Shown here one piece after another: positions 37,013 to 47,100 of a stretch of 64,000 bases of DNA. Source of the stretch: Craspedostauros australis (lineage: Eukaryota; Bacillariophyta; Bacillariophyceae; Mastogloiales; Achnanthaceae). Each line of letters opens with the position of its first letter. Positions within the stretch are counted from its first letter, which is position 1. The stretch is from contig JAMXDE010000010.1 in assembly GCA_026770025.1 (NCBI GenBank), positions 868,001-932,000 of the forward strand, read 5' to 3'. The position numbers were made by a program, and so were the translations under genes. Under the pieces are notes generated by a model, which had not been told where the DNA came from, searched no databases, and saw only the letters and a list, made by a program, of their open reading frames with translations.

Positions 37013-39877
37013 ATGCGGATGCTCTGTGGTAGTCGTACCAGTGCATACATGAACCTTGAATTGCCCAGAATCAGAAAGCAATCACGAGAAGCTGTCGGGA
37101 CGACAACCAGCAACGCTGCGTCCTTGTGCTGGCGAAGACAGTGCTTCGGTGTCACACTTTGCTCGCAAGCAGTTGCGAAGCGCTCGGATCATCGTCGTGC
37201 CAGTGCCATACGAGCCGCGAGTGCGCTTGGGGAGGAAGACGACATGGACCAATCGTTGCCTGTGGGCGGTGAAGAACCCCATCGCGGCGACCAGCTGCCG
37301 CTGTCGGAGATCGTGGCGACGGAAGATCCCGCGGATATGCATGTGGACATCGATGAGAATGACACCATGGACGCTGCTGCAACTGCGTCTGCTGCTGTGG
37401 CTGACGGAGACGGCGCAAGCCCAACGACCGAGGGGCGGCAGACGAGCGCAGATCCACGCGCATCCTTCGCGCCATGCTCACCGACTGGGATGAGGCGCAC
37501 CTTTCCTGGAATACAGCTGCCGCTGGTGCTCTGCTTCTTGTTCGCTCTGCTATTAACGGATCAAGCAGCTGCGCAAGGATGGCCGCGGCAAGGCAAGCGA
37601 TCGGGAAAGCAGCATGCAGTGCAACAGTCGCACGGCCAAACTCGCAAGGGCCAGCTGCATGCAGCAGATCGCATTCTGGACGAGGCCGGGGCCGACATCA
37701 TCAAGGAATCAGTCAGGGTGGACTTCGAGGTCGCCGAGGTGCCCATGCCAAAGTCGGCGGACATGGATGAGTTCACGCAGCTGGTCAAAACTACGCTGCA
37801 GGATTACCTGAAAACCACCCTCCAGGCGCTCCTGCGGAATGACTTCGTCGACCTGCGGGCAGTCAGCTTGCTCGTCACCGCGCTGCGGACACGGCGGCTC
37901 GTTCGCGGGAGGTGGCTGCAGGCTCCCGCTTCCACCGACCAGCCAGTCACGCTGCAGGTGGGTGGCGGGGTGCAGTTTGACATCCAATCGGGTGGTGGAG
38001 TGGATTTGGACACATTCCGCAATTCGGTCAATCAAGAAATCAACAGTCTCACATCGGATGACAACATTCGTCAGGTGCTGCAGGACGCCAATGTCACTGG
38101 TGCCAATTCTGTATTCTTGACGTCCACAGCCGATACCGAGGGCAACGATGGTGATGGCACGGATCAGCAGAGCAACGCAACACGGGAAGAAACGGCCCCA
38201 GATGACAATTCCGATCGAGGACCGTCAACGCTTTCCATCATCTTTGGCTTCACGCTCACGGGGATCGCGACTGCGGGGCTCTTCGTCTACGCGTACCTCT
38301 TCTATCGCAAACGCAAAAAGTCGCTCGCCAAGAAGCGCCAGCGCAAGGAAAGCGTCACGTACACCGGTGGTCAAAGGCCCGCTACGGATTCCACGAGACC
38401 GCCCGCGTCTGCCTTCAAGCCGAACCGCATATCGCCCCGGCGATCAGTCGCCCCCACGCCACACGCGAACATACCCGACGCGGCCGATGAGGAAGAATCG
38501 TCAACGTCGTCCTACAATGGCGTCGACGAATCCGACGATGTTACGCAGGACGTCTTTGCGAAGGAGCTGCAGATGGCGGCGTCGCTCGATCAGCGGGCTT
38601 GGGAAGATTTCCAGCGCAAGACCGATGATGAAGACGGTGCGGCTGGTTCGTCGGTAGACCAGGACGATCCAACATCACCCTTCGCCGCCAAGACCCCGCA
38701 GCCATCACCAGACAGCAACGGCGACTATAGCGGCACGCGATCCTTCCCATACGGTGACGAAGTTGACAACTCGCCGGAGGCAGAAGCTGCCGCGAGAAGC
38801 TTCCCAACCAACGCCATGCCCGACGACGACGAACCATCCGAAGAGGGAATCGAGTGGACGACCGAAGATTTGGCTGGCGTGACACAAGGGGACCGAGAAG
38901 GGGAAGCATCGCCACTCACAACCGATATTGTCATGGAGGTCGAACGGTTGTCCACATTCGTCAAGCGGTATGAGCAACGCAAGGAACGCCAAGTCCAGAG
39001 GGAGCACGAGATTCGCTCCCGCGGCTTTGCGAGAATCGGCTTCGATGGACAGATCGTTGACAACAGCCATGTCGATGAGAAGAAGGAGGTAGACATGTAC
39101 ACACCCGGAAGTGGAAGGAGCGGATCGCACAACCAACAACAGCAGCAGCAGGAACCAGCCTCGTCACCAACCGAGCAACGCATGAACATCCCTGTCCCGC
39201 ATGTACGAGCGATGGACAATCGAAATGAAGTCAGTCTCGAAAATCTGGATTTGGATGATGACGAGACCACGCTGGAGGATCCAAATATGCGCCTTGGGAT
39301 TACTCCGTTCTCTGTCCAAAGACCGGGGACGATCTCGTATGAAGGCGTCGCATCGCCGATGAAGCCCATGATGCAAAGCATCATGCGGAGTTCAGAACGA
39401 AATGCAGAACCGAGCGGCCGTGACGAAGACGACGGTGCTCGCGAAACAACTCCTCCGGCTGTACAAAGCCGCGGCAGCCCAGCATCCCAGGCCACCCACC
39501 GCACGGCAGCCTCAGCTGCATCCGAACGGCAGCAACGCGAGGCCGCCAACCGATTGATGCTGGCGAAACTCCGCGGCGTTTCAACGTCACCGCCAAAGGG
39601 AGACCGGTTGACGTCGCTCCGAGAAAGGACGTCCATCATGGACACAACTCGATCAGAAGCCGGCGTGAGCAACGTGCAGTACCAACCCCAATTCAACCCC
39701 GTCGCGAGTACCAATGCCGCCATCGCAGCCGCCAAGGCCAAATTCCGCGGCAGCGTCAAGGATCTACGTTCCAAGTTCGAAAACACCACTCATCGAGGCG
39801 CCATCTTCCCACCGGATGTGAGCTGGCAGTACGGTTCGTCTGCACCTTCATCGGTCGCGGGGAGCGCACACTTATGA
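37013..39877 (+). CDS. Membrane protein of unknown function with disordered cytoplasmic tail
   Basis: The open frame has 954 codons. Two hydrophobic segments are clear: LPLVLCFLFALLLTDQAAAQ (about residues 165-186) and IIFGFTLTGIATAGLFVYAY (about 408-428), the latter followed by FYRKRKKSLAKKRQRK as a cytoplasmic stop signal. If translation starts at the ATG at 37490, the first segment is a typical cleavable signal peptide and the product is a type I membrane protein of about 795 residues. Starts at 37013 and 37244 are also open. The lumenal or extracellular part (about 190-400) holds a compact region (TLQDYLKTTLQALLRNDFVD, then VGGGVQFDIQSGGGVDLDTF) that loosely recalls SEA-like domains. The long acidic Ser/Arg-rich tail looks disordered. 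I do not recognise the family. It converges with the receptor-like PARP gene, stops 223 bp apart. Confidence 0.7.
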   Translation: MRMLCGSRTSAYMNLELPRIRKQSREAVGTTTSNAASLCWRRQCFGVTLCSQAVAKRSDHRRASAIRAASALGEEDDMDQSLPVGGEEPHRGDQLPLSEIVATEDPADMHVDIDENDTMDAAATASAAVADGDGASPTTEGRQTSADPRASFAPCSPTGMRRTFPGIQLPLVLCFLFALLLTDQAAAQGWPRQGKRSGKQHAVQQSHGQTRKGQLHAADRILDEAGADIIKESVRVDFEVAEVPMPKSADMDEFTQLVKTTLQDYLKTTLQALLRNDFVDLRAVSLLVTALRTRRLVRGRWLQAPASTDQPVTLQVGGGVQFDIQSGGGVDLDTFRNSVNQEINSLTSDDNIRQVLQDANVTGANSVFLTSTADTEGNDGDGTDQQSNATREETAPDDNSDRGPSTLSIIFGFTLTGIATAGLFVYAYLFYRKRKKSLAKKRQRKESVTYTGGQRPATDSTRPPASAFKPNRISPRRSVAPTPHANIPDAADEEESSTSSYNGVDESDDVTQDVFAKELQMAASLDQRAWEDFQRKTDDEDGAAGSSVDQDDPTSPFAAKTPQPSPDSNGDYSGTRSFPYGDEVDNSPEAEAAARSFPTNAMPDDDEPSEEGIEWTTEDLAGVTQGDREGEASPLTTDIVMEVERLSTFVKRYEQRKERQVQREHEIRSRGFARIGFDGQIVDNSHVDEKKEVDMYTPGSGRSGSHNQQQQQQEPASSPTEQRMNIPVPHVRAMDNRNEVSLENLDLDDDETTLEDPNMRLGITPFSVQRPGTISYEGVASPMKPMMQSIMRSSERNAEPSGRDEDDGARETTPPAVQSRGSPASQATHRTAASAASERQQREAANRLMLAKLRGVSTSPPKGDRLTSLRERTSIMDTTRSEAGVSNVQYQPQFNPVASTNAAIAAAKAKFRGSVKDLRSKFENTTHRGAIFPPDVSWQYGSSAPSSVAGSAHL

Positions 39878-40100
39878 TCAACATCGAAGTCAGCAGCAGC
39901 AATCGCAGCAGTGCCAGTCCGTGCGATACAATCTTAAAACTAAAGGGTATAGAGTGGTATAGTTGTACGACCTACAACACTCGAGTATGCAACGTGTATG
40001 GTACGTAGTTTACAGCATGGACAGCAAGAGAGGAGGCATATTGGAGCCTCCCCATATCTACTCAACGAGCACGATTGATGACCTTTGCGATCGATGATGC

Positions 40101-43100
40101 TCAATCGGTTTGCGGGTGGCATCGGAACTTGACCAGGTACTCGGGATAGGCCTGAGCGTCATGGTACACGACGAAGACTGACGGATTGTCGGCATTGTCG
40201 ACGGTCGAATCAAACAGCTCCAAGCGGTTGTGCGGCTTGGAGTTCGGAGTCAGCTGTCCGTACGTCCCGCCGCACCAATCTCCAACGGCCACGCGGCACA
40301 TGAATACGTGCTGAAGGCCATTCGCATCAGGGACCGAGTAGGTTGAGTCAACGGAATAGGACGAATCGCGGGCGAAGTACACGCCCTTCCCGTACGCCAC
40401 GGCGTTGCGTCCCGCGAAGGATCTGTTGAAACCCTGTCGCTGGATCTTGCGGATGTTATGTTCCACGGTGCCGTGAAACAGCCACTTGCGCTCCACCTCG
40501 TAGCTCTTGTTGTGGATGATAGTCTGTGGATTTTCCTCGAATGCGAGCTTCATGGTCTGCCTTTTCACTGCGTAGGTTTGCCACAGCGGCAGATTCTGAA
40601 TCCGTGTGATGGATACGATTTCAATCGATTCGCGGCTGCTGGGATACAGTCCCTTTGCAAAGTAATCTTGCACCTTCGTGAATTCGCGCGATCCATGCCT
40701 CAATGGGAAACGCCCATCGTGCATGCCCGTGCTCCCGTCCTTGGATAACTCCCAGGCGGATGGTGTTTTCAAAGAAGAGACTTCGTCTCCCATGGTCTTG
40801 ACCAGCTCCTCCATCGCGTCGGTGTCGGCAGGTTCCGTTGCCAAGATTGGGAACCACCCGGAGCTGATGCGATTCTTCAACACCTGAGACAGCGTATTGC
40901 TTATTTCGATGCCGAAGGCGACGGATTGCTCGTCGCCAATCTTTGCAGCGTGCGCCCGGAATGGATCGATCAGGACATTCCCATACGCCCATTCATCATC
41001 CAAGGGGTGCCTCTTCATCGTCTGGATGATCTGTCCCTCGGCGATGGGCAGCAGCTCGTCGTTTGTATCGTCAACATCTGTGCTGTTCGGCAGAGGCGGG
41101 AGCCGAGCGTGATGTTCGGAGTCGAGATCGATCTCCACCTCTTCCCGAAAGATGCCCCGTCGATATTCTGTTATCAAGTTGACCTGGGTCATCCCGGAGA
41201 AGTCCAGCTCGTACCGAGGTCCAGTCTGCGGGACAAGCTTGTCTTTCGCAGCAACATGTGTGGAATCGAGTATGTACGTGCTGGAACCGTTGGATTTTGT
41301 GTACTCCTGAAACGCATTCTCAATCTGGTTCGACGTGGCAGCGTTGTACCCAACGTAACGCGTGCCCGGCATCCTCCTGGACTTGGGATGGCTGTCGATC
41401 ATGTGCGGGTCTTCCATCCAGTACCAAATGCCAATCATTGTGGGCGTGTTGCTCGTTTCCGCCTGATGTGCGCTATACGTAGCAGCCGTGCGGAAGGGCA
41501 CCGTTTGTGTCACCCTCCGGATTCCATTCATCTGAAGCTCCAATTGCTTTGCCATCAACGTGATCTCGTTCGTCAGACCACGTTTCTTCGATCTGATCTT
41601 CGTGTATTTGTAGGCGATGGCCACCAGAGCCAGGACAGCAGCTGCCAGCACAAAGTAGATGTACAATGGTAGGCTGTATTCCTCACCAGGCACAGGGGTC
41701 GAAGCCGCCGGGATGGTTCCGCAGGCGGTGGCCTCGTCTAATGCTGTCGGCGTGACGCACACTTGGTGCTGGTCGAGTGTGAAGGTGGGCTCAGTGCCAT
41801 TGGACGGCACTGAAACATCGCCAATCGCCTCCCACTTGTAGGATTGATCTGGGCCTGGCTTAAGATTCAGAATGGAATATGTCGGATCTTTCCTGTCACC
41901 TGTTCCAGTAAAAGCGACCGGGCCGCTGAGGCCATCCTCGAAGGTGAGTCTGCGCATTTCCCGAACTACTGCTTCGCCATCACTTCTCCTGTCGGCGGGG
42001 ACGCGACCGATTGCTTTGACTATGGAAACAGTCGCGTCCACAATTGTTTTGGCGGCGTAATCTTCGAATCCATCGTACGTCTGGAGCCCCAGTTGTGCTT
42101 GGCGCGCATTGAAACGATCCAGGAAATCCCTGTAGTGTTCATTCGTTTCGCGGAAGGGGACCAGACCAAGGTAGCCTGGGTATGGTTTTTCTGGCGAGAA
42201 CTCTGGGATGTACCGTAACGCCCACGCAGATGGGCCCACCCAAATTGTATCATCTCGCACGAGCCCCTCAGCGTTTACCTGGCCCAAGATCTGACCGACA
42301 TCTTGGGCATGCGCCACCAGCAGGATGACCCTCGAGTTGCGTTCAGAATCGATCGCTGGCAAGCTCTCCATGGCCTGTCGGACAGAATCGGGGTCGATGA
42401 TTTTCCGAGTGGGGTTGAGGGGGTCCTCACTCCTGAATGTAAGCGCGGACGTTTGGTAGGATGTGCGGTCGGTCGAGTCCCAGATCTCGCGAAACGCCTT
42501 GGTCATGTCCCTCGGGAATTGCTTGTCGGTCATGACGATGTGGACGTTGTCCCACTCCATCGCCTTGAGCATACCGACGATGGCTCCAACTTGACCGAAT
42601 GCAGTATCGGGAGAGACCATTCGAGAGAACATGGGGTAGTTGTGTGCGTTGTTTGTGAAGATGGGCGACGTCGATGCGGTTGAGACCTGCGGGATGCTTT
42701 CCAGCCCTGACATGATGGCGACTATGTTGGAAACTCCGCTGCATTGGCCGCCTACGATGCCATGGATGTTGTTGTTGAACTTCGATCGGAGCTCCCAGTA
42801 GGCCCCGGCAGCATGCGATGGATCACACGCAGAATCGCCGCTGTCGAAGCGAATCTTGAAGCGGCCGTTCACGAACACGTCATCGTGCCATCCGTCCGAT
42901 GGGTCGTTGAGGAAGGCGATGGCGGCATTGAACACATCCAGACCAAATGGGGCGTCGAGAGCGTCGTAGATCCCGGCGATGTTGACGACGGGCAGCATCT
43001 CCGAGGTCTCATCGCCGGTGATGGTCTCGTTGAGGCCGCGTTGCTTTGGTGAGACCCCTGCCGGCAGTCGTCGTGGGTCGTTGGCTGCCAGCATGCTGCC

Positions 43101-43142
43101 TTGCGCATCGCCGATGGGCGTGGTGGGAGTGTCCTGTGCCAT
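40101..43142 (-). CDS. Receptor-like PARP: ANF/periplasmic-binding domain, membrane helix, WWE, PARP catalytic domain
   Basis: One exon of 1,013 codons from the ATG at 43142. Residues about 50-440 resemble a type 1 periplasmic-binding/ANF-receptor fold: GIYDALDAPFGLDVFNAAIA, a GGQCSGVSNIVAIMSG loop, PQVSTASTSP, and YDGFEDYAAKTIVDA. A single membrane helix follows (IYFVLAAAVLALVAIAY, about 490-507) with basic residues after it (KYTKIRSKKR). Residues about 567-664 look like a WWE domain (GIWYWMED, IENAFQEY, YELDFSGMTQVN, RRGIFR). The PARP domain ends the protein: WLFHGT (His), GKGVYFARDSSYS (Tyr), and VFVVYHDAQAYPEYLVKF. The residue matching PARP1 Glu988 appears to be Val, so mono-ADP-ribosylation (or none) is expected rather than polymer. 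The model has no N-terminal signal peptide; a short upstream exon may be missing. Confidence 0.85.
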   Translation of the reverse strand: MAQDTPTTPIGDAQGSMLAANDPRRLPAGVSPKQRGLNETITGDETSEMLPVVNIAGIYDALDAPFGLDVFNAAIAFLNDPSDGWHDDVFVNGRFKIRFDSGDSACDPSHAAGAYWELRSKFNNNIHGIVGGQCSGVSNIVAIMSGLESIPQVSTASTSPIFTNNAHNYPMFSRMVSPDTAFGQVGAIVGMLKAMEWDNVHIVMTDKQFPRDMTKAFREIWDSTDRTSYQTSALTFRSEDPLNPTRKIIDPDSVRQAMESLPAIDSERNSRVILLVAHAQDVGQILGQVNAEGLVRDDTIWVGPSAWALRYIPEFSPEKPYPGYLGLVPFRETNEHYRDFLDRFNARQAQLGLQTYDGFEDYAAKTIVDATVSIVKAIGRVPADRRSDGEAVVREMRRLTFEDGLSGPVAFTGTGDRKDPTYSILNLKPGPDQSYKWEAIGDVSVPSNGTEPTFTLDQHQVCVTPTALDEATACGTIPAASTPVPGEEYSLPLYIYFVLAAAVLALVAIAYKYTKIRSKKRGLTNEITLMAKQLELQMNGIRRVTQTVPFRTAATYSAHQAETSNTPTMIGIWYWMEDPHMIDSHPKSRRMPGTRYVGYNAATSNQIENAFQEYTKSNGSSTYILDSTHVAAKDKLVPQTGPRYELDFSGMTQVNLITEYRRGIFREEVEIDLDSEHHARLPPLPNSTDVDDTNDELLPIAEGQIIQTMKRHPLDDEWAYGNVLIDPFRAHAAKIGDEQSVAFGIEISNTLSQVLKNRISSGWFPILATEPADTDAMEELVKTMGDEVSSLKTPSAWELSKDGSTGMHDGRFPLRHGSREFTKVQDYFAKGLYPSSRESIEIVSITRIQNLPLWQTYAVKRQTMKLAFEENPQTIIHNKSYEVERKWLFHGTVEHNIRKIQRQGFNRSFAGRNAVAYGKGVYFARDSSYSVDSTYSVPDANGLQHVFMCRVAVGDWCGGTYGQLTPNSKPHNRLELFDSTVDNADNPSVFVVYHDAQAYPEYLVKFRCHPQTD

Positions 43143-44184
43143 CTCCTCTGCTCTGTTCCGGCGTTGTCTTGCCGCAGGCTCTTCCTCGCTCCAAGTTGCT
43201 CGACTGTGGCAATGATGCTGTCAGCCTCTGGAACATGCATACTCGCACCTGTATGGCACTAATGGAGCAACATGCATGCAAGATAGATGAGCCAGAGAGA
43301 GAGGGCGTGTGTGTGCGTGTGAAGCTGAGGAGGAGGCACCACCAGTTCGCACCACAACCCGTTGGTTGCGCGAGGTCCTCCTCTGCTGTTGTTGTTGCGG
43401 AGTCCTCCGGAATCCTCTCTTCTGTTGCACAGCGCATGATACGGACATGCCTGCGGATGGCGAAGACTGCTGACCGGCATCTCCCCTCTTGTTCTTTTTG
43501 GGTACCCATAGCGAAACAACCGGGTTCACATCTTTGTGGATCCCCATTCCACACATAGAGTACTCCAGTACACGTGTGCTACTCTATTCGCTCCCCAAAT
43601 GATACGTTGTGACTGCCATGTGCATGTCTGAGAGGCTTAATAATAAATTGCTCGTTCGGGTCGCCGACCGATCATATGGAACCGTGTCGTAGTTCTGTCT
43701 CCTCGTAGCGAAACTGTGCTGAACAGAATCACGAAAATGTGGGCGCTCAACTCTGTAGTCTTCACAGAATAGTGTAGAGCCGTGCTTTGCCTCCTACGTG
43801 AGCCGTAGCTGTTTGTGGTCTTGTTTGGGTGAGTCCACGCTTTGCTCTCGCATTCTGCCAACCTGCTGTCCAGTTCAACCTAGGCGATCTCTCTCTCTCT
43901 CTGGAAAAGAGAGCAATAGAGAGTAAATTACTGTAGCAGTATGTGCTTACTCTAGCAGTATGTGCGTTTCTTTCTAAACAGTATGTTATATTTGGGATCA
44001 AGAGTCTGTCTCCATCTGCCCACTCTCGGATTCGCCGGGTGTCAATGAATACCCAGAGTACTTGTATTTATCCCTATTCCCTTCATGCTCGTGCGCGTAG
44101 GCTCGTGCATGTGTGAGCTAATTCCACTTGTGCATGCCAACGAATACCATGGAGTATGGTACCACGCGTGCATGGGTGAAGAGC
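43143..44184. promoter_or_regulatory. Spacer upstream of the receptor-like PARP gene
   Basis: About 1 kb. The PARP frame stays open for some 25 codons upstream before a stop, and CACAG and ACAG sites near 43215 and 43250 could be splice sites, so a 5' exon with a signal peptide might lie in 43.2-43.5 kb; I could not fix one. Further right are TAGAGTACTCCAG (43556), a direct repeat TAGCAGTATGTGC (43934 and 43953) and GTAC-rich motifs. No independent gene is seen. Confidence 0.4.
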
Positions 44185-47100
44185 TTAATGGAATTCGTTT
44201 GGATCGGTCCAGGCATCGGCGTCCTTCTCCCCTTGGTAATGCTCGAACAAAGTCTTTGGCTCGAGGCTGTGTGTGGTTCCCTCGTGCTCGTGGATGGCGT
44301 TGGCGAAGCACTTGACAAGGTTCACGTTGGTGAGAAGCGGAATGCCGAAGTCGACGGCTGTGCGGCGCATCTGGAAGTTGTCCTCCAGGCGGGTGCTCTC
44401 GTGGGTTGGGATGTTGATGACCATGCAGATCTCGTCGTTCTTAATCAGTTCGATGGCGCTTGGTGCATCCTCGGTGGCCTCTTCCGTTGGGTAACTGACA
44501 ACCTTGCATGGGACGCGGTTGGCCTTGAGGATTTCGGCGGTGGCCTTGGTGGCGTGCAGGGTGAAACCGAGCTCGTGCAGCTGGTAGGCAGAGTGGGTGA
44601 ATTCATCCTGCAAGCTGGCCTGGACTGAGACGAGGATGTTCTTGCGTGGCAGCTGGAAACCGGTGGAGAGCATGGCCTTGAGGAAGGCCTCCTCGCGGGT
44701 GGCTCCGAAGCATGCGACTTCTCCGGTAGAAGCCATCTCGACACCGAGGACTGGGTCAGATCCACGGAGACGCGTGAAGGAGAACATGGGCGCCTTGACA
44801 CCGACGAACTGGCTTGGGCGGTCGCGCGTGGTCAGGTCCGGGAGGTTCATGTCATCGGTGGGTTGACCGATGATGGCCTTCGTGGCGGCCTCGATGAAGT
44901 CGACTCCCATGGTCTTGGAGACGAATGGGAAGGATCGGGAGGCGCGGACGTTGGTCTCGATGCACATGACGTCGGTTCCCTTCGCCACGAACTGGATGTT
45001 GACTGGACCTGTGATGTCCAGTCGGCGCACGATCTTCTCAGCAGCGTCACGGACTCGCTGCTGGGTGTAGGCGGACAGTTCCTGCGGTGGGAGGACGAGG
45101 GTGGCATCTCCAGAATGGACGCCAGCATTCTCAATGTGCTCGTGGATGGCAGCGGCGATGATCTCACCCTTGCGTCCGACACCGTCGAACTCGATCTCGA
45201 CGGCACCCTCGATGAAGTCAGAGATGACGACTGGGTGGTCCTTGGAGACGGTGGCAGCCTCGTTGAGGAATGCCTTGAGCTGCTCGTCGCTCCAGGCCAC
45301 GTTCATGGCGGCTCCGGAAAGCACGTAGGAAGGACGGACGAGGACTGGGTAACCGACGTCGTTGGCGAAGTCAAGGGCGCTTTGGGTGCTGGTGAGCTCG
45401 AGCCACTTTGGTTGCTGGACGCCGATCTCGTCGATCATGGCAGAGAACCTGTTGCGGTCCTCGGCGTTGTCGATCATGTCTGCGGAGGTTCCCAGGATGT
45501 TCACGCCAGAGTTGGCGAGCGGGATGGCAAGGCCGTTGGGGATTTGTCCACCGACGGAGACGATGACACCGTCGGACTTGTCGCGGTTGTAGATGTCGAG
45601 GACGCGCTCCCTGGAGAGCTCCTCGAAGTAGAGTCGGTCGCATTCGTCGTAGTCCGTGGACACGGTCTCTGGGTTGTAGTTGATCATGGTGGATTGGTAT
45701 CCCATCTGCCTGAGGGCGCGGATGGCACTCACTCCGCACCAGTCGAACTCGATGGAAGATCCGATGCGGTACGCGCCGCTTCCGAGCACGATGGCGCCAC
45801 CGTCAGCTGGTTCCACGTCGTTTTCGTCTCCGTGGTAGGTCATGTAGAGGTAATTGGTGGCGGCTGGGTACTCGGCGGCCAGTGTGTCGATCTGCTTGAC
45901 GAACGGCTCGATGCCGAGGGAGACACGCTTGGCGCGGACCTCGTCTTCGGTCGCTCCTCCCTTGATCATGGAGCTGATCTGGATGTCGGAGTATCCGTTC
46001 TGCTTGGCCTCCAAGAGGAGTTCCGCTGGCAAATCGGCGAGGGTGTACTGCTCGATGGCATCGCGGGTCTTCACGATGTTCTCCAGACGGCGCAAGAACC
46101 AGTGGTCGATCTTGGTGATCTCATGGATCTCCTGGACGGTCATGGTCTTGTCGTACATGGCCTGGGCGATGGCGAAGAGGCGGCGGTCGGTTGGGACATC
46201 AAGTTCCTGCTTCAGGTCCTCCAGGGTCTCGAAGCGGTCGTGCTTCTGGAATCCAAGGACGGATGGATCGACCATGCGCATGGCCTTCTGGAGGGACTCC
46301 TCCATGGTGCGGCCGATACTCATGACCTCACCGACACTCTTCATGGCAGATCCGATCTCGGTGCTGACACCCTCGAACTTGGTCATGTCCCAGCGTGGGA
46401 TCTTGGTGACGATGTAATCCAGACTTGGCTCGAAGGCTGCCTGGGTGCGCTTGGTGACGGCGTTGATGACTTCCGTCATGGGGATTCCCAGACAGAGCTT
46501 GGCAGCGACGAAGGCGAGCGGGTATCCGGTTGCTTTGGAGGCGAGTGCGGAGGAACGCGAGAGGCGTGGGTTGACCTCGATGATGCAGTATTCCATGGAT
46601 TCTGGGTGCAGGGCGTACTGAATGTTACATTCACCGATGATGCCAAGGTGACGGACGACCTTGATGGCGGTTTCGCGGAGCATGTGGTACTCGTCGTTGG
46701 ACAGGGTCTGGGATGGGGCCATGACGATGGAGTCTCCCGTGTGGATTCCCAACGGATCGAAATTCTCCATGTTGCAGACGGTGACGCAGTTGTCGTGAGA
46801 GTCACGGACAACCTCGTACTCGACCTCCTTCCAGCCCTTCATGCTCTTCTCGACCAGGATCTGTGGCGAGACGCTGAGGGCCTTCTTGGCCATGTCGCGC
46901 AGGTGCGCCTCGTCGCTGCACATGCCGGATCCAAGGCCTCCGAGAGCGAAGGCAGATCGGATCATGCATGGGTAGCCGATCTCGGCAGCGGCAGTGACGG
47001 CATCTTCGACGTTGGTGGCGGTGGTGGATTGGGCGATCTTCTCTCCGATCTCGTTGAGCTTGTCGTTGAACAGCTGACGATCCTCGGTGTCGATGACGAC

